The notes beneath the pieces were generated by a model that was given only the letters and a program-made list of their open reading frames with translations, ran no database searches and had not been told where the DNA came from. Positions 7,791-14,746 of a stretch of 32,589 nt of DNA are shown piece after piece (the first letter of the stretch is position 1; each line of letters opens with the position of its first letter). The position numbers were made by a program, and so were the translations under genes. The stretch spans positions 1,438,662-1,471,250 of the forward strand of contig NZ_JQIU01000008.1 of the NCBI RefSeq assembly GCF_002379365.1, read 5' to 3'. Origin of the DNA: Brachyspira sp. G79. Lineage in GTDB: Bacteria > Spirochaetota > Brachyspiria > Brachyspirales > Brachyspiraceae.

Positions 7791-9539
7791 ATGAACGTAG
7801 ATATAGGTAAATTCGCTGGTTTCTGTGATGGTGTAAAATATGCAGTTGAAAATACTTTTTCTCAGGCTGCTAAAAATAATAATGATGATATATATATTGA
7901 CGGACATTTAATACATAATCCTCAGACTCTTGATATGCTTGAAAACATAGGTGTAAAAACATATGAAGATGATGAGGATATGTCTGTTTTAAATAATAAA
8001 ACCGTTATAGTAAGAGCTCATGGTATATCTCCTAAAAGACGCGAAGCTCTATCTAGCCATGCAAAAAAAATAGTTAATCTTACTTGCAAATATGTTGCTA
8101 AAATTCAAAGTCTTGTAAAAAAACATAGTTCTCTCGGATACAGAATTATAGTAATAGGAAATCCTAAACACCCTGAAATAATTGGGGTATGCGGATATGC
8201 CGATGATGTATATGTTGTATATAAAGATGAAGATTTAAATAATTTACCTAACGATGCAAAAAAAACTCTTATAGCAGCTCAAACAACTCTGCAGAAGTCT
8301 GTATTCGATAAATATGTAAATAAAATAAAAGAAAAATACCCTAATACAGAAATTATAATCAAAAATACTATATGCGAAGCTACAGAACAAAGACAAAATG
8401 AAGTATTAGAAATAGCTAAAAGAAATGATGCTGTACTTGTTATAGGCGGGTCTGAAAGCTCGAATACTAGAAATTTATATAATATAGCATCGTCTATAAA
8501 GCCTGCATTTTATGTTGAGTACAAAGAAGATTTAGAAAAAATAGATTTATCAAAATACAAAAATATTGGTATAATGGCTGGAGCTTCTACTCCAGACTGG
8601 CTCATAGAAGATGTAGCTCAGACTATAAAAGATAAATATGCCAGTTCTTTTACAAGATTTGTTTCTAGAATATTTGATTTTCTAAATTACGGATATATAT
8701 TCTTTTCTGTAGGTGCTTTTTTAATGTCATATGCTATATATGATATATTATCACAGCCATTTCAGTATAGAATAGGCATAATAATAGCTGCTTATTATCT
8801 ATATATGAGTTTGGGAAACGGATATAGCAATTATACAATAAAAATAAGTGATAAAAGAAGATATTTATTCTATCAAAAAAATAAATTCTTTTTTATGACA
8901 CTTATAACTGTAAGTGCATTGTCAATGTTTTATTTTGCCTACAAAGTAGATATCGGCATACTAATGCTTACAATACTTTCAAGCCTTTTAGGTATAGGAT
9001 ATAATATAAGTTTTGAAAACAAATCAAGATTTGAAACATCCATATTTTTTAAACTATTTAAAAAACTTATACCATTTAAAGCCATAGTAATATCAGTTGC
9101 TGTTACAATACTTTTGAATGGCTCTATATTTATAATGCATAGAAATATAATAAAAGAAAAACCTTTTTTATATATATTTTCTACAAGCATAGTATTTTTA
9201 TTTATGTTTATAAGACAGGCATTAATAGAAATAAAATTCTCTCAAAGTGATAAAATAGCAGGTGCTGTAACTTTAACTACATATATAGATTCAAGTAAAT
9301 TAGCTATTATAACTAGAATAATACCAATTGTACTTATATTATTTATGATTATTAGTATTCTTATAGGAAAGTTTCCATTGGAATTGAATAAATTAAAATA
9401 TTTTATACCGATTATATACAGCAGCATTATATCTTTTATTGTAATGAAGAAGAAGATTATAACAAGCAGACATTTATTTTCTATATTAATAGATTCTCCG
9501 CTTTATGTATTATTTTTAGCGGCATTAATCAACATTTAA
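7791..9539 (+). CDS. ispH: IspH (HMBPP reductase) fused to a UbiA-like membrane domain
   Basis: 582 residues, against about 280-320 for ordinary IspH. Residues 1-284 are IspH, the last MEP-pathway enzyme, which reduces HMBPP to IPP and DMAPP using a 4Fe-4S cluster. The cluster ligands are Cys12, Cys99 and Cys195. HN at 42-43, RAHG (His77), HPE (127-129), QTTL (164-167), SxN (223-225) and AGAS (263-266) are all present. The usual DATCP reads LTCK here. Residues ~295-582 form a chain of hydrophobic helices (about eight) whose order and loop motifs resemble UbiA prenyltransferases: NGYSNYTIK (343-351) in place of NDxxDxxxD, YNISF (404-408), and a second loop ending SDKIAGAVTL (486-495). The key Asp residues of both loops are mostly replaced. 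No Shine-Dalgarno is visible. The IspH call is firm; the UbiA relation is by eye. Confidence 0.9.
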   Translation: MNVDIGKFAGFCDGVKYAVENTFSQAAKNNNDDIYIDGHLIHNPQTLDMLENIGVKTYEDDEDMSVLNNKTVIVRAHGISPKRREALSSHAKKIVNLTCKYVAKIQSLVKKHSSLGYRIIVIGNPKHPEIIGVCGYADDVYVVYKDEDLNNLPNDAKKTLIAAQTTLQKSVFDKYVNKIKEKYPNTEIIIKNTICEATEQRQNEVLEIAKRNDAVLVIGGSESSNTRNLYNIASSIKPAFYVEYKEDLEKIDLSKYKNIGIMAGASTPDWLIEDVAQTIKDKYASSFTRFVSRIFDFLNYGYIFFSVGAFLMSYAIYDILSQPFQYRIGIIIAAYYLYMSLGNGYSNYTIKISDKRRYLFYQKNKFFFMTLITVSALSMFYFAYKVDIGILMLTILSSLLGIGYNISFENKSRFETSIFFKLFKKLIPFKAIVISVAVTILLNGSIFIMHRNIIKEKPFLYIFSTSIVFLFMFIRQALIEIKFSQSDKIAGAVTLTTYIDSSKLAIITRIIPIVLILFMIISILIGKFPLELNKLKYFIPIIYSSIISFIVMKKKIITSRHLFSILIDSPLYVLFLAALINI

Positions 9540-9628
9540 TTTATAGAGTCAACAAAAACCAAAAACAGAAAAATTAATAAAGTATATATCTATTAATTAA
9601 TACCGCCTAAAAATTTAATCTTTTTTAT

Positions 9629-10450
9629 TTAATTCTTTTTTAAGAAAAGTGAAGATGATGATGAACCAGCTAAATGATGTCTTCTCAAATCTATAAGTTC
9701 AAATATTGTAGCAGAAGATAAACTTTCTCTTAGAGCTTTAGGTGATTTTAGAAGTTTAATAATCTCTTCATTAACCATCCATTCCTCATCATAAACATTG
9801 CTTATAGAATCTCTAGGAGCATATATCATATTGCTTCTAGCAAGTACTATGAATCTATTATTTTCATCATAATAACCCAATTCTCCGATAAAATAAGCAT
9901 GAGGCATAGCTAAATTAACATATCTGTCACCATATATATAGTTAACTTCTATTTCTTTATGTATCTCTCCGTTAGTGATATCGTATCCAAATACATGGAA
10001 TATTCTTACCGATATTCTTTTATCTTTTAAAGAATGATAAGCTATATCGCTGTCAGATATATCCCAATAGAAGAAACACCATTCAGGATCACGCATCATA
10101 AGAACCAATTTTGTTTCATTATATCTGTCTGGAAGTTCTCTAACTATATCAACTTCATCAGGTATATACTCTTCTTTTTTTTCCTCTTCTTCATCTAACG
10201 CTTCTATTTCTTCATCTTCTTCAATTTTTTTCTTTGAAACTGATTTTTTAGTAGATGAAGTTTTTTTACTATTAGCAGTTAAAGATGTTTTTTTAGCAGA
10301 AGCAGATTTAACCGCAGCTTTTTTAGCAGAAACTGATGTTTTTTCTTCTTCATCAGTTTTTTTAGCATTTGCAGTTTTTTTAGCGGCAGTAGAAGATGCT
10401 TTCTTTTTAGCGGTATCTTCAGCTGCTTTTTCTGTTTTTTTAGTAGCCAT
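9629..10450 (-). CDS. DUF4912 protein with histone-H1-like N-terminus
   Basis: 273 residues from the ATG at 10450. This start is chosen because GGAG lies 7 nt before it, and because the -10 of a near-perfect promoter (10489-10484) lies inside the frame extending to 10495, so the longer form could not be made from that transcript. Residues 1-75 are a Lys/Ala/Thr/Ser tail with KKT/KKA repeats reminiscent of histone H1 or bacterial H1-like proteins. Residues 76-100 are acidic. About 105-245 is a DUF4912 domain (LPDRYNETKLVLMMRDPEWCFFYWDIS near its start, GELGYYDENNRF, then IYAPRDS). DUF4912 has no firm biochemical role. The basic tail suggests binding to nucleic acid or another polyanion, which is inference. 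The gene is divergent from the next plus-strand gene. Confidence 0.82.
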   Translation of the reverse strand: MATKKTEKAAEDTAKKKASSTAAKKTANAKKTDEEEKTSVSAKKAAVKSASAKKTSLTANSKKTSSTKKSVSKKKIEEDEEIEALDEEEEKKEEYIPDEVDIVRELPDRYNETKLVLMMRDPEWCFFYWDISDSDIAYHSLKDKRISVRIFHVFGYDITNGEIHKEIEVNYIYGDRYVNLAMPHAYFIGELGYYDENNRFIVLARSNMIYAPRDSISNVYDEEWMVNEEIIKLLKSPKALRESLSSATIFELIDLRRHHLAGSSSSSLFLKKN

Positions 10451-10483
10451 TAAATATCTCCATAAATTTATATTTTCAAGACA

Positions 10484-10511
10484 ATTATAGAACAAATACT
10501 TTTATTGTCAA
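10484..10511 (-). promoter_or_regulatory. Promoter of the DUF4912 gene
   Basis: Perfect TTGACA (10511-10506), 16-nt spacer, perfect TATAAT (10489-10484). The expected start is near 10477, 27 nt before the ATG at 10450. Confidence 0.85.
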
Positions 10512-10542
10512 TAAGCAAGATAAACTTTTTTACTTTTTTGAT

Positions 10543-10570
10543 TTTACTAGATTTATATTATTACGATAAT
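10543..10570 (+). promoter_or_regulatory. Candidate promoter of the secreted helical-repeat gene
   Basis: TTTACT (10543-10548), 16-nt spacer, GATAAT (10565-10570), 35 nt before the GTG start. Confidence 0.5.
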
Positions 10571-10605
10571 AAAAAATAAAAAATTATTAAAAATTTGGAG
10601 CAAAA

Positions 10606-11142
10606 GTGAAAATAAAATTTATTTCAGCAATATTTTTATGCATTGCATTGTCAGCATTTTCTCAAACAGATCTCAATATACCAATAACACCAAGCAAAGA
10701 TCAAGAGTTAGATAAAGCGGCAGGATATTCAAGAACATTATCCAGTTTTGATGGAAGTATTAATGCCTATGCAAGATTAAAAGCATATATAAACCTTTTA
10801 GATTCTAAGGGAATGCAGGCATTAAAATCTCACCCATCATACCCAAAACTAGGTGATATTTATATGTATGGTGCTATATATTTAGAAAAAGAGTTTAAAG
10901 AAGATAAAATAATAGAACTTTATAAAAAAGCTTTAGAGTTAAGAGCAGATCCTAATTCTAATTATAAACTTGCTCTTAAGTATAAAACTAAATATGATAA
11001 TGCTGTAAAAAAGAATGATCTTGAAAAAGAAATGGAATATGGGAAAAAAGTATATGAATATCTAAATACATATTTAATATTATCTGGAAATAAATCTCAA
11101 AAATATAAAGAAATACTAGAATATTTTAGCATTTATAAATAA
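10606..11142 (+). CDS. Secreted helical-repeat (TPR-like) protein
   Basis: 178 residues starting with GTG; GGAG lies 5 nt upstream. Residues 1-20 form a signal peptide ending SAFSQ, with no lipobox Cys, so the mature protein is probably periplasmic. The rest is helical. Pairs such as LGDIYMYGAIYLEKEFKE and IIELYKKALELRADP, then ANYKLALKYK-like spacing, look like two or three TPR or Sel1-type helical hairpins. It stands alone between a divergent gene and tRNA-Asn. No named family is recognised; a scaffold role in the periplasm would fit. Confidence 0.75.
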   Translation: MKIKFISAIFLCIALSAFSQTDLNIPITPSKDQELDKAAGYSRTLSSFDGSINAYARLKAYINLLDSKGMQALKSHPSYPKLGDIYMYGAIYLEKEFKEDKIIELYKKALELRADPNSNYKLALKYKTKYDNAVKKNDLEKEMEYGKKVYEYLNTYLILSGNKSQKYKEILEYFSIYK

Positions 11143-11169
11143 AATAAATAAAAAAAATTGTTTTAGGTA

Positions 11170-11197
11170 TTGACATTTTTTATGCTTATGCTATAAT
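11170..11197 (+). promoter_or_regulatory. tRNA-Asn promoter
   Basis: Perfect TTGACA (11170-11175), 16-nt spacer, perfect TATAAT (11192-11197). The start is expected near 11204, about 14 nt before the mature tRNA. Confidence 0.9.
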
Positions 11198-11217
11198 ACT
11201 TAAACATTAAGCAACAA

Positions 11218-11290
11218 TCCGAGATAGCTCAGTCGGTAGAGCAGGTGACTGTTAATCACCGGGTCGCAGGTTCGAGCCCTGTTCTCGGAG
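11218..11290 (+). tRNA. tRNA-Asn (GTT)
   Basis: 73 nt. Acceptor TCCGAGA pairs with TCTCGGA, and the D-stem is GCTC/GAGC. Anticodon stem GGTGA/TCACC encloses loop CTGTTAA with anticodon GTT. The T-arm is GCAGG-TTCGAGC-CCTGT and the discriminator is G. CCA is not encoded, so it must be added by nucleotidyltransferase. Confidence 0.97.
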
Positions 11291-11297
11291 CATTTTT

Positions 11298-11323
11298 AAG
11301 CCTCCTAAATAGGAGGCTTTTTT
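11298..11323 (+). terminator. tRNA-Asn terminator
   Basis: AAGCCTCCT, 4-nt loop, AGGAGGCTT, then a T run. It is a perfect 9-bp stem directly after the tRNA. On the minus strand no T run follows, so it does not serve ubiB. Confidence 0.93.
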
Positions 11324-11336
11324 ATATCATCTATAT

Positions 11337-13013
11337 TTATCTCTTCTTAACATACTTCTTAATAAATCTGCTTATTATCATTATAAATCCCATAATAGCA
11401 GAAAGTCCAAAACCTATCATACCTATAACTGAAGTACCATGAAATAAAGGCGGCATCTTGCTTGTTATAATCAAAGCACTAGCCATTATTAAGGAGGCTA
11501 AAACTATAGAGTAGCTAAGTCTATCAGCCAAACCATCTAATGTAGTTGATAATGATTCCAAGTTTTTATGCTCAAGCTGAATTTTCATACTGCCTTTTTT
11601 CATCACTGAAACTAAATCACTGAAATCAGCAGGTAATTGCTTTAATATATGAGAATAATCAGTTATTAATTTTTTTAATTGTTTTAATATATTATCAGGT
11701 TTTATCTGTTCTTTAACATATCTGAAAGCAAAAGGCTTTATATGTTCTATTAATTTTACATCTTTATCTAAATTCCTTGCAACTCCCTCAAGAACTATTA
11801 AAGATTTTATTAAAAGCATAATATTGCTTGGAAGAGTTAATCTAAACTCTCTTATTATTTCTATAAGTTCATTAAACACATCTTCTATATTAATATTATC
11901 CAAAGACATATCAATGTATTTATTAACCAAAACAAATATTGCCATATTAAAATCATCTATATTTTTTATATCGCTATGATAACATAAATCTAGTATTGCT
12001 TTTGATAATGCCAAATAATCAGCCGAACTTATACTCATAATCAAAGATGAAAATGCTTCTTTCGAATTTGGAGGAATAAATCCTATCATTCCAAAATCCA
12101 AAAAACATAATACATTATTCTCTAAAGCCATCAAATTACCAGGGTGAGGGTCTGCATGAAAAAATCCAAGCATGAATATCTGCTCTAATACAGCATCAAT
12201 ACCAATAGAAACAAGTTTTTTTCTGTCATACCTATCATCATCTGGTGATATATCTGATATTTTTATTCCGTCTATATATTCCATAGTAAGTATGCTTTTT
12301 GTACTGTATTCTTCATATATCTTAGCTATTTTTATGTTTTTATTATCTTTAAAATATCTTGCAAACTTAAGAGTATTATTTTTTTCAAAATTAAAATCTA
12401 GTTCCTGCAAAAGCTGAGCTTTAAAAGCTGCTATTAGTTTCTGAGGCTGCATTAAAGCAAACTCTTCATTATATTTTTCTATAATATTTGAAAGCCATAT
12501 AATAACCTCTATATCCATAAGTATATTATCTTCTATATTCGGTCTTTTTACCTTAATAGCAACTTTTTCTCCTGTTTTTAGCACAGCAGTATGTACCTGA
12601 GAAATAGATGCACTTGCTTTAGGCTTCATGTCAAATGAGGCAAATACTTCATCTATTTTTTTACCTAATTCTGTTTCTATTATATTAATAGCATCATTTT
12701 CATCAAAAGGTTTTACATGATTTTGAAGTTTGCTAAGCTCATCTGTAATATCTTTTGGAAGTATGTCATTTCTGTTTGATAGTATCTGACCAAGTTTTAC
12801 AAAAGTAGTTCCCAAATCTTCGCAGGCCATTCTTATACGCTCGCCCCTGCTGTAATTACGTAAATCAATACCTTTATATTTTATATTGATTTTATCTATT
12901 GGATTTTTTATTATTTTTAATATTGGAGTTATGGCTATAATATCTCTGAAGCCGTAAGCCATTATTATAGAAATTATCTCTCTTGCTCTATTTATAGATT
13001 TTATATTATTCAT
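11337..13013 (-). CDS. ubiB: UbiB/AarF/ABC1 family atypical kinase
   Basis: About 558 residues. The start at 13013 is preferred over 13019 because AGGA is then 7 nt upstream rather than 1. Family marks (counted from the 13019 ATG): the KxGQ helix FVKLGQILS (residues 73-81), the Ala-rich loop ASISQVH (137-143), the VAIKVKRP lysine (156), HADPHPGN (288-295) and DFG (308-310). The C-terminus has two transmembrane helices near 498-518 and 527-550. UbiB proteins are ADCK-like ATPases or kinases that support isoprenoid-quinone or other lipid metabolism at membranes; the substrate in this organism is unknown. It follows a phasin-like gene across an 85-nt gap that holds a terminator-like hairpin. Family confidence is high. 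Confidence 0.88.
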   Translation of the reverse strand: MNNIKSINRAREIISIIMAYGFRDIIAITPILKIIKNPIDKINIKYKGIDLRNYSRGERIRMACEDLGTTFVKLGQILSNRNDILPKDITDELSKLQNHVKPFDENDAINIIETELGKKIDEVFASFDMKPKASASISQVHTAVLKTGEKVAIKVKRPNIEDNILMDIEVIIWLSNIIEKYNEEFALMQPQKLIAAFKAQLLQELDFNFEKNNTLKFARYFKDNKNIKIAKIYEEYSTKSILTMEYIDGIKISDISPDDDRYDRKKLVSIGIDAVLEQIFMLGFFHADPHPGNLMALENNVLCFLDFGMIGFIPPNSKEAFSSLIMSISSADYLALSKAILDLCYHSDIKNIDDFNMAIFVLVNKYIDMSLDNINIEDVFNELIEIIREFRLTLPSNIMLLIKSLIVLEGVARNLDKDVKLIEHIKPFAFRYVKEQIKPDNILKQLKKLITDYSHILKQLPADFSDLVSVMKKGSMKIQLEHKNLESLSTTLDGLADRLSYSIVLASLIMASALIITSKMPPLFHGTSVIGMIGFGLSAIMGFIMIISRFIKKYVKKR

Positions 13014-13039
13014 TTTCATTTCCTATTTTTATATAAAAA

Positions 13040-13080
13040 AATGCACTATTAAAAATATATAAATATTTTAATAATGCATT
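13040..13080 (-). terminator. Terminator or attenuator between the phasin gene and ubiB
   Basis: AATGCA (13040-13045)/TGCATT (13075-13080) extended by TATTAAAA/TTTTAATA, with an A/C mismatch that becomes G-U in minus-strand RNA, followed on the minus strand by a run of seven T. Only about 10 nt separate it from the ubiB ribosome-binding site, so ubiB probably depends on read-through. Confidence 0.7.
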
Positions 13081-13103
13081 ATTCTTTAATTACTGCTCAA
13101 TAT

Positions 13104-13418
13104 TTACTCTTGATTATTCTTACTTAAAGATGCTTTTATTTCATCAAGCTCTTTTTTCATAGATTCATATTCTTCTTTTTTTACATATCCCATTTTATCT
13201 ATAACTTGTTTAACTCTCTCATCTATAAATTGTGTAACTTCTTCTTTTGTTTCAGAAGCCTTATTTACCATGTCTTTAACAAACTTTTCTCCCTCTTCAG
13301 CACTTATATTTTTGTCTTTAACAAACTCACGTGCTGCATCCTCTAATTTTTCCTTTCCCTTAAGCATCATACCTATGCCTGCATAAAATCCTGATTTGAT
13401 ATCATCTGATATACTCAT
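13104..13418 (-). CDS. Phasin-family (PhaP/PhaF-like) small helical protein
   Basis: 104 residues, all helix. The N-terminal GFYAGIGMMLKGKEKLEDAAREFV, then ISAEEGEKFVKDMVNKA, and a coiled-coil end from KKEEYESMKKELDEIKASL match the phasin / polyhydroxyalkanoate-granule regulator family (length and motif order as expected). In bacteria without polymer granules such proteins are of uncertain role and may sit at membranes or lipid surfaces. AAGGAG lies 6 nt before the ATG. The gene lies directly upstream of ubiB, a pairing that hints at a shared lipid-related function (inference). Confidence 0.75.
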   Translation of the reverse strand: MSISDDIKSGFYAGIGMMLKGKEKLEDAAREFVKDKNISAEEGEKFVKDMVNKASETKEEVTQFIDERVKQVIDKMGYVKKEEYESMKKELDEIKASLSKNNQE

Positions 13419-13459
13419 TGTTATCTCCTTTTAATATATTTATTTTTTATTAATAATAA

Positions 13460-13488
13460 ATTATTTACTTTAAAATAAAAAAAGTCAA
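13460..13488 (-). promoter_or_regulatory. Promoter of the phasin-ubiB unit
   Basis: Minus strand TTGACT (13488-13483), 17-nt spacer, AATAAT (13465-13460). It gives a leader of about 35 nt. Confidence 0.6.
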
Positions 13489-13556
13489 CAGAAAAAAATA
13501 CATATTTATAAAATATAAACCAATTATATATAGTAAAATACATTTAATAAAACCAT

Positions 13557-13775
13557 TTAAAAAATTTTATCAACAGCATCAAAGTAACAAGCCATAAAAT
13601 CTCCTTCTCCATTCTCAAAGTCTTTAACCATAGAAGAAACCTTTTTATTGAGCTCTTTTATCATAATATAAGCTATTTCCTGTGCCTTACTCTCTGTAAT
13701 ATCGTTGTTATTTTCTCTAATATGCTTTATAACTTTATTGATATCTACTCTTTTATATACACCATCGCTATCCAC
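13557..13775 (-). CDS. Small hypothetical protein
   Basis: 72 residues from a GTG start; AGGAG lies 8 nt upstream, which fixes the start. The sequence is charged and helical (VDINKVIKHIRENN, ITESKAQEIAYIMIKELNKKV) with no signal peptide or membrane segment, and ends FMACYFDAVDKIF. It lies 17 nt downstream of the TM2-domain gene, so the two are likely co-transcribed. No family is recognised. Confidence 0.65.
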   Translation of the reverse strand: MDSDGVYKRVDINKVIKHIRENNNDITESKAQEIAYIMIKELNKKVSSMVKDFENGEGDFMACYFDAVDKIF

Positions 13776-13792
13776 TTTTTTAACTCCTATTA

Positions 13793-14599
13793 TTAAATAT
13801 AACCGCCCTTTCTTAAGGTACTTTTTAAAACATCTATATCGCTTGTAATATCCATAATATCGTCTTTTTGTATATTTTCCGAAACCTTTTTTAAATACTC
13901 TATAACTGCTGAAACTGAATCTTTAATATCATGTATTATATTACCATTTACTGTTTTTGAATATGATAAATCTATATATGAATTAATAAGTTTTAATATT
14001 GTAGGTATATTATATTCAAGCATTTTATCCAATTCTCTTCTTGATATACTTTTATCTTCAGAATTTTTTGCCTTATCTATAACACTCATAAACAAACTAT
14101 TTAATTGTCTTATATTAGATGCAAACTCATAATCAGTTATTGATTTTAGGCATTCATTAATTGAACTATAATACTGAAGTGCTTTAGATATTAATTCATC
14201 TTCTGTATTATAATTATCTTTTTCAGTATTTTTTTCTATATCATCATCAACATAGCTGTACTGAGCTTCAACAGCATTATCGAATCTATTTGCATAAACT
14301 TCACTCTCTTTATCTGAATTTAATTCATTACTGTAAGAGTATTTATAATCATTATTTGAATTATCTGAATATTCATCTGTAAAATAACTGCTGTTATATT
14401 TCATATTAAATGCATCATCGCTCATAAATATAAATCTAAGTAAATCTACAACACATAGCAAATAAGGAATACCAGTAAAAAAGAACAAAACATATAAAAC
14501 CCCTCGCTTATACTGTCCTAAATAAAATTTCTGTATTCCTATACCGCCCAAAAACAAAGACAAGGCAGAACATATTATAGCTTTAAATCTTGTTTTCAT
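13793..14599 (-). CDS. TM2-domain membrane protein with helical cytosolic part
   Basis: 268 residues. Residues 6-60 form a TM2 domain: hydrophobic helix ALSLFLGGIGIQKFYLGQ, short turn YKRG, second helix VLYVLFFFTGIPYLLCVVDLLRFI. The G-x-x-G-x-x-x-F-Y-L-G motif and the Asp-Leu near the end of the second helix are diagnostic. Residues 70-130 are a polar Asn/Asp/Ser/Tyr linker; 130-268 are helical (LISKALQYYSSINECLKSI, ISRRELDKMLEYNIPTILKLI) and may bind a partner. TM2 proteins are found in all domains of life without a settled function. It heads a two-gene unit and is divergent from the DNA methyltransferase. Confidence 0.8.
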   Translation of the reverse strand: MKTRFKAIICSALSLFLGGIGIQKFYLGQYKRGVLYVLFFFTGIPYLLCVVDLLRFIFMSDDAFNMKYNSSYFTDEYSDNSNNDYKYSYSNELNSDKESEVYANRFDNAVEAQYSYVDDDIEKNTEKDNYNTEDELISKALQYYSSINECLKSITDYEFASNIRQLNSLFMSVIDKAKNSEDKSISRRELDKMLEYNIPTILKLINSYIDLSYSKTVNGNIIHDIKDSVSAVIEYLKKVSENIQKDDIMDITSDIDVLKSTLRKGGYI

Positions 14600-14637
14600 T
14601 TATATAAAAATCCTATTTAATTAATATTTACAATTAT

Positions 14638-14665
14638 ATAATATATTAAAGTATTTTTTTAACAA
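14638..14665 (-). promoter_or_regulatory. Candidate promoter of the TM2 gene
   Basis: Minus strand TTGTTA (14665-14660), 16-nt spacer, TATTAT (14643-14638). The -35 forms one arm of an 8-bp inverted repeat shared with the divergent promoter. Confidence 0.45.
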
Positions 14666-14683
14666 GTAATTTTTGTTTAATGC

Positions 14684-14710
14684 TTGTTAATAAATATGTT
14701 TTATTATAGT
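14684..14710 (+). promoter_or_regulatory. Candidate promoter of the DNA methyltransferase gene
   Basis: TTGTTA (14684-14689), 15-nt spacer, TATAGT (14705-14710). The -35 lies in the other arm of TTAACAAG (14659-14666)...CTTGTTAA (14683-14690). Confidence 0.4.
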
Positions 14711-14746
14711 ATATACACTAAATTTATAATAAGCGAATAGTAAAAA

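Noticed and set aside
10451-10495. N-terminal extension of the DUF4912 protein
   Set aside because: The -10 of the promoter lies inside it, so the expected transcription start is downstream of that start codon.
11245-11442. Plus-strand reading frame starting inside tRNA-Asn
   Set aside because: It overlaps the tRNA and its terminator and runs antisense to the end of ubiB.
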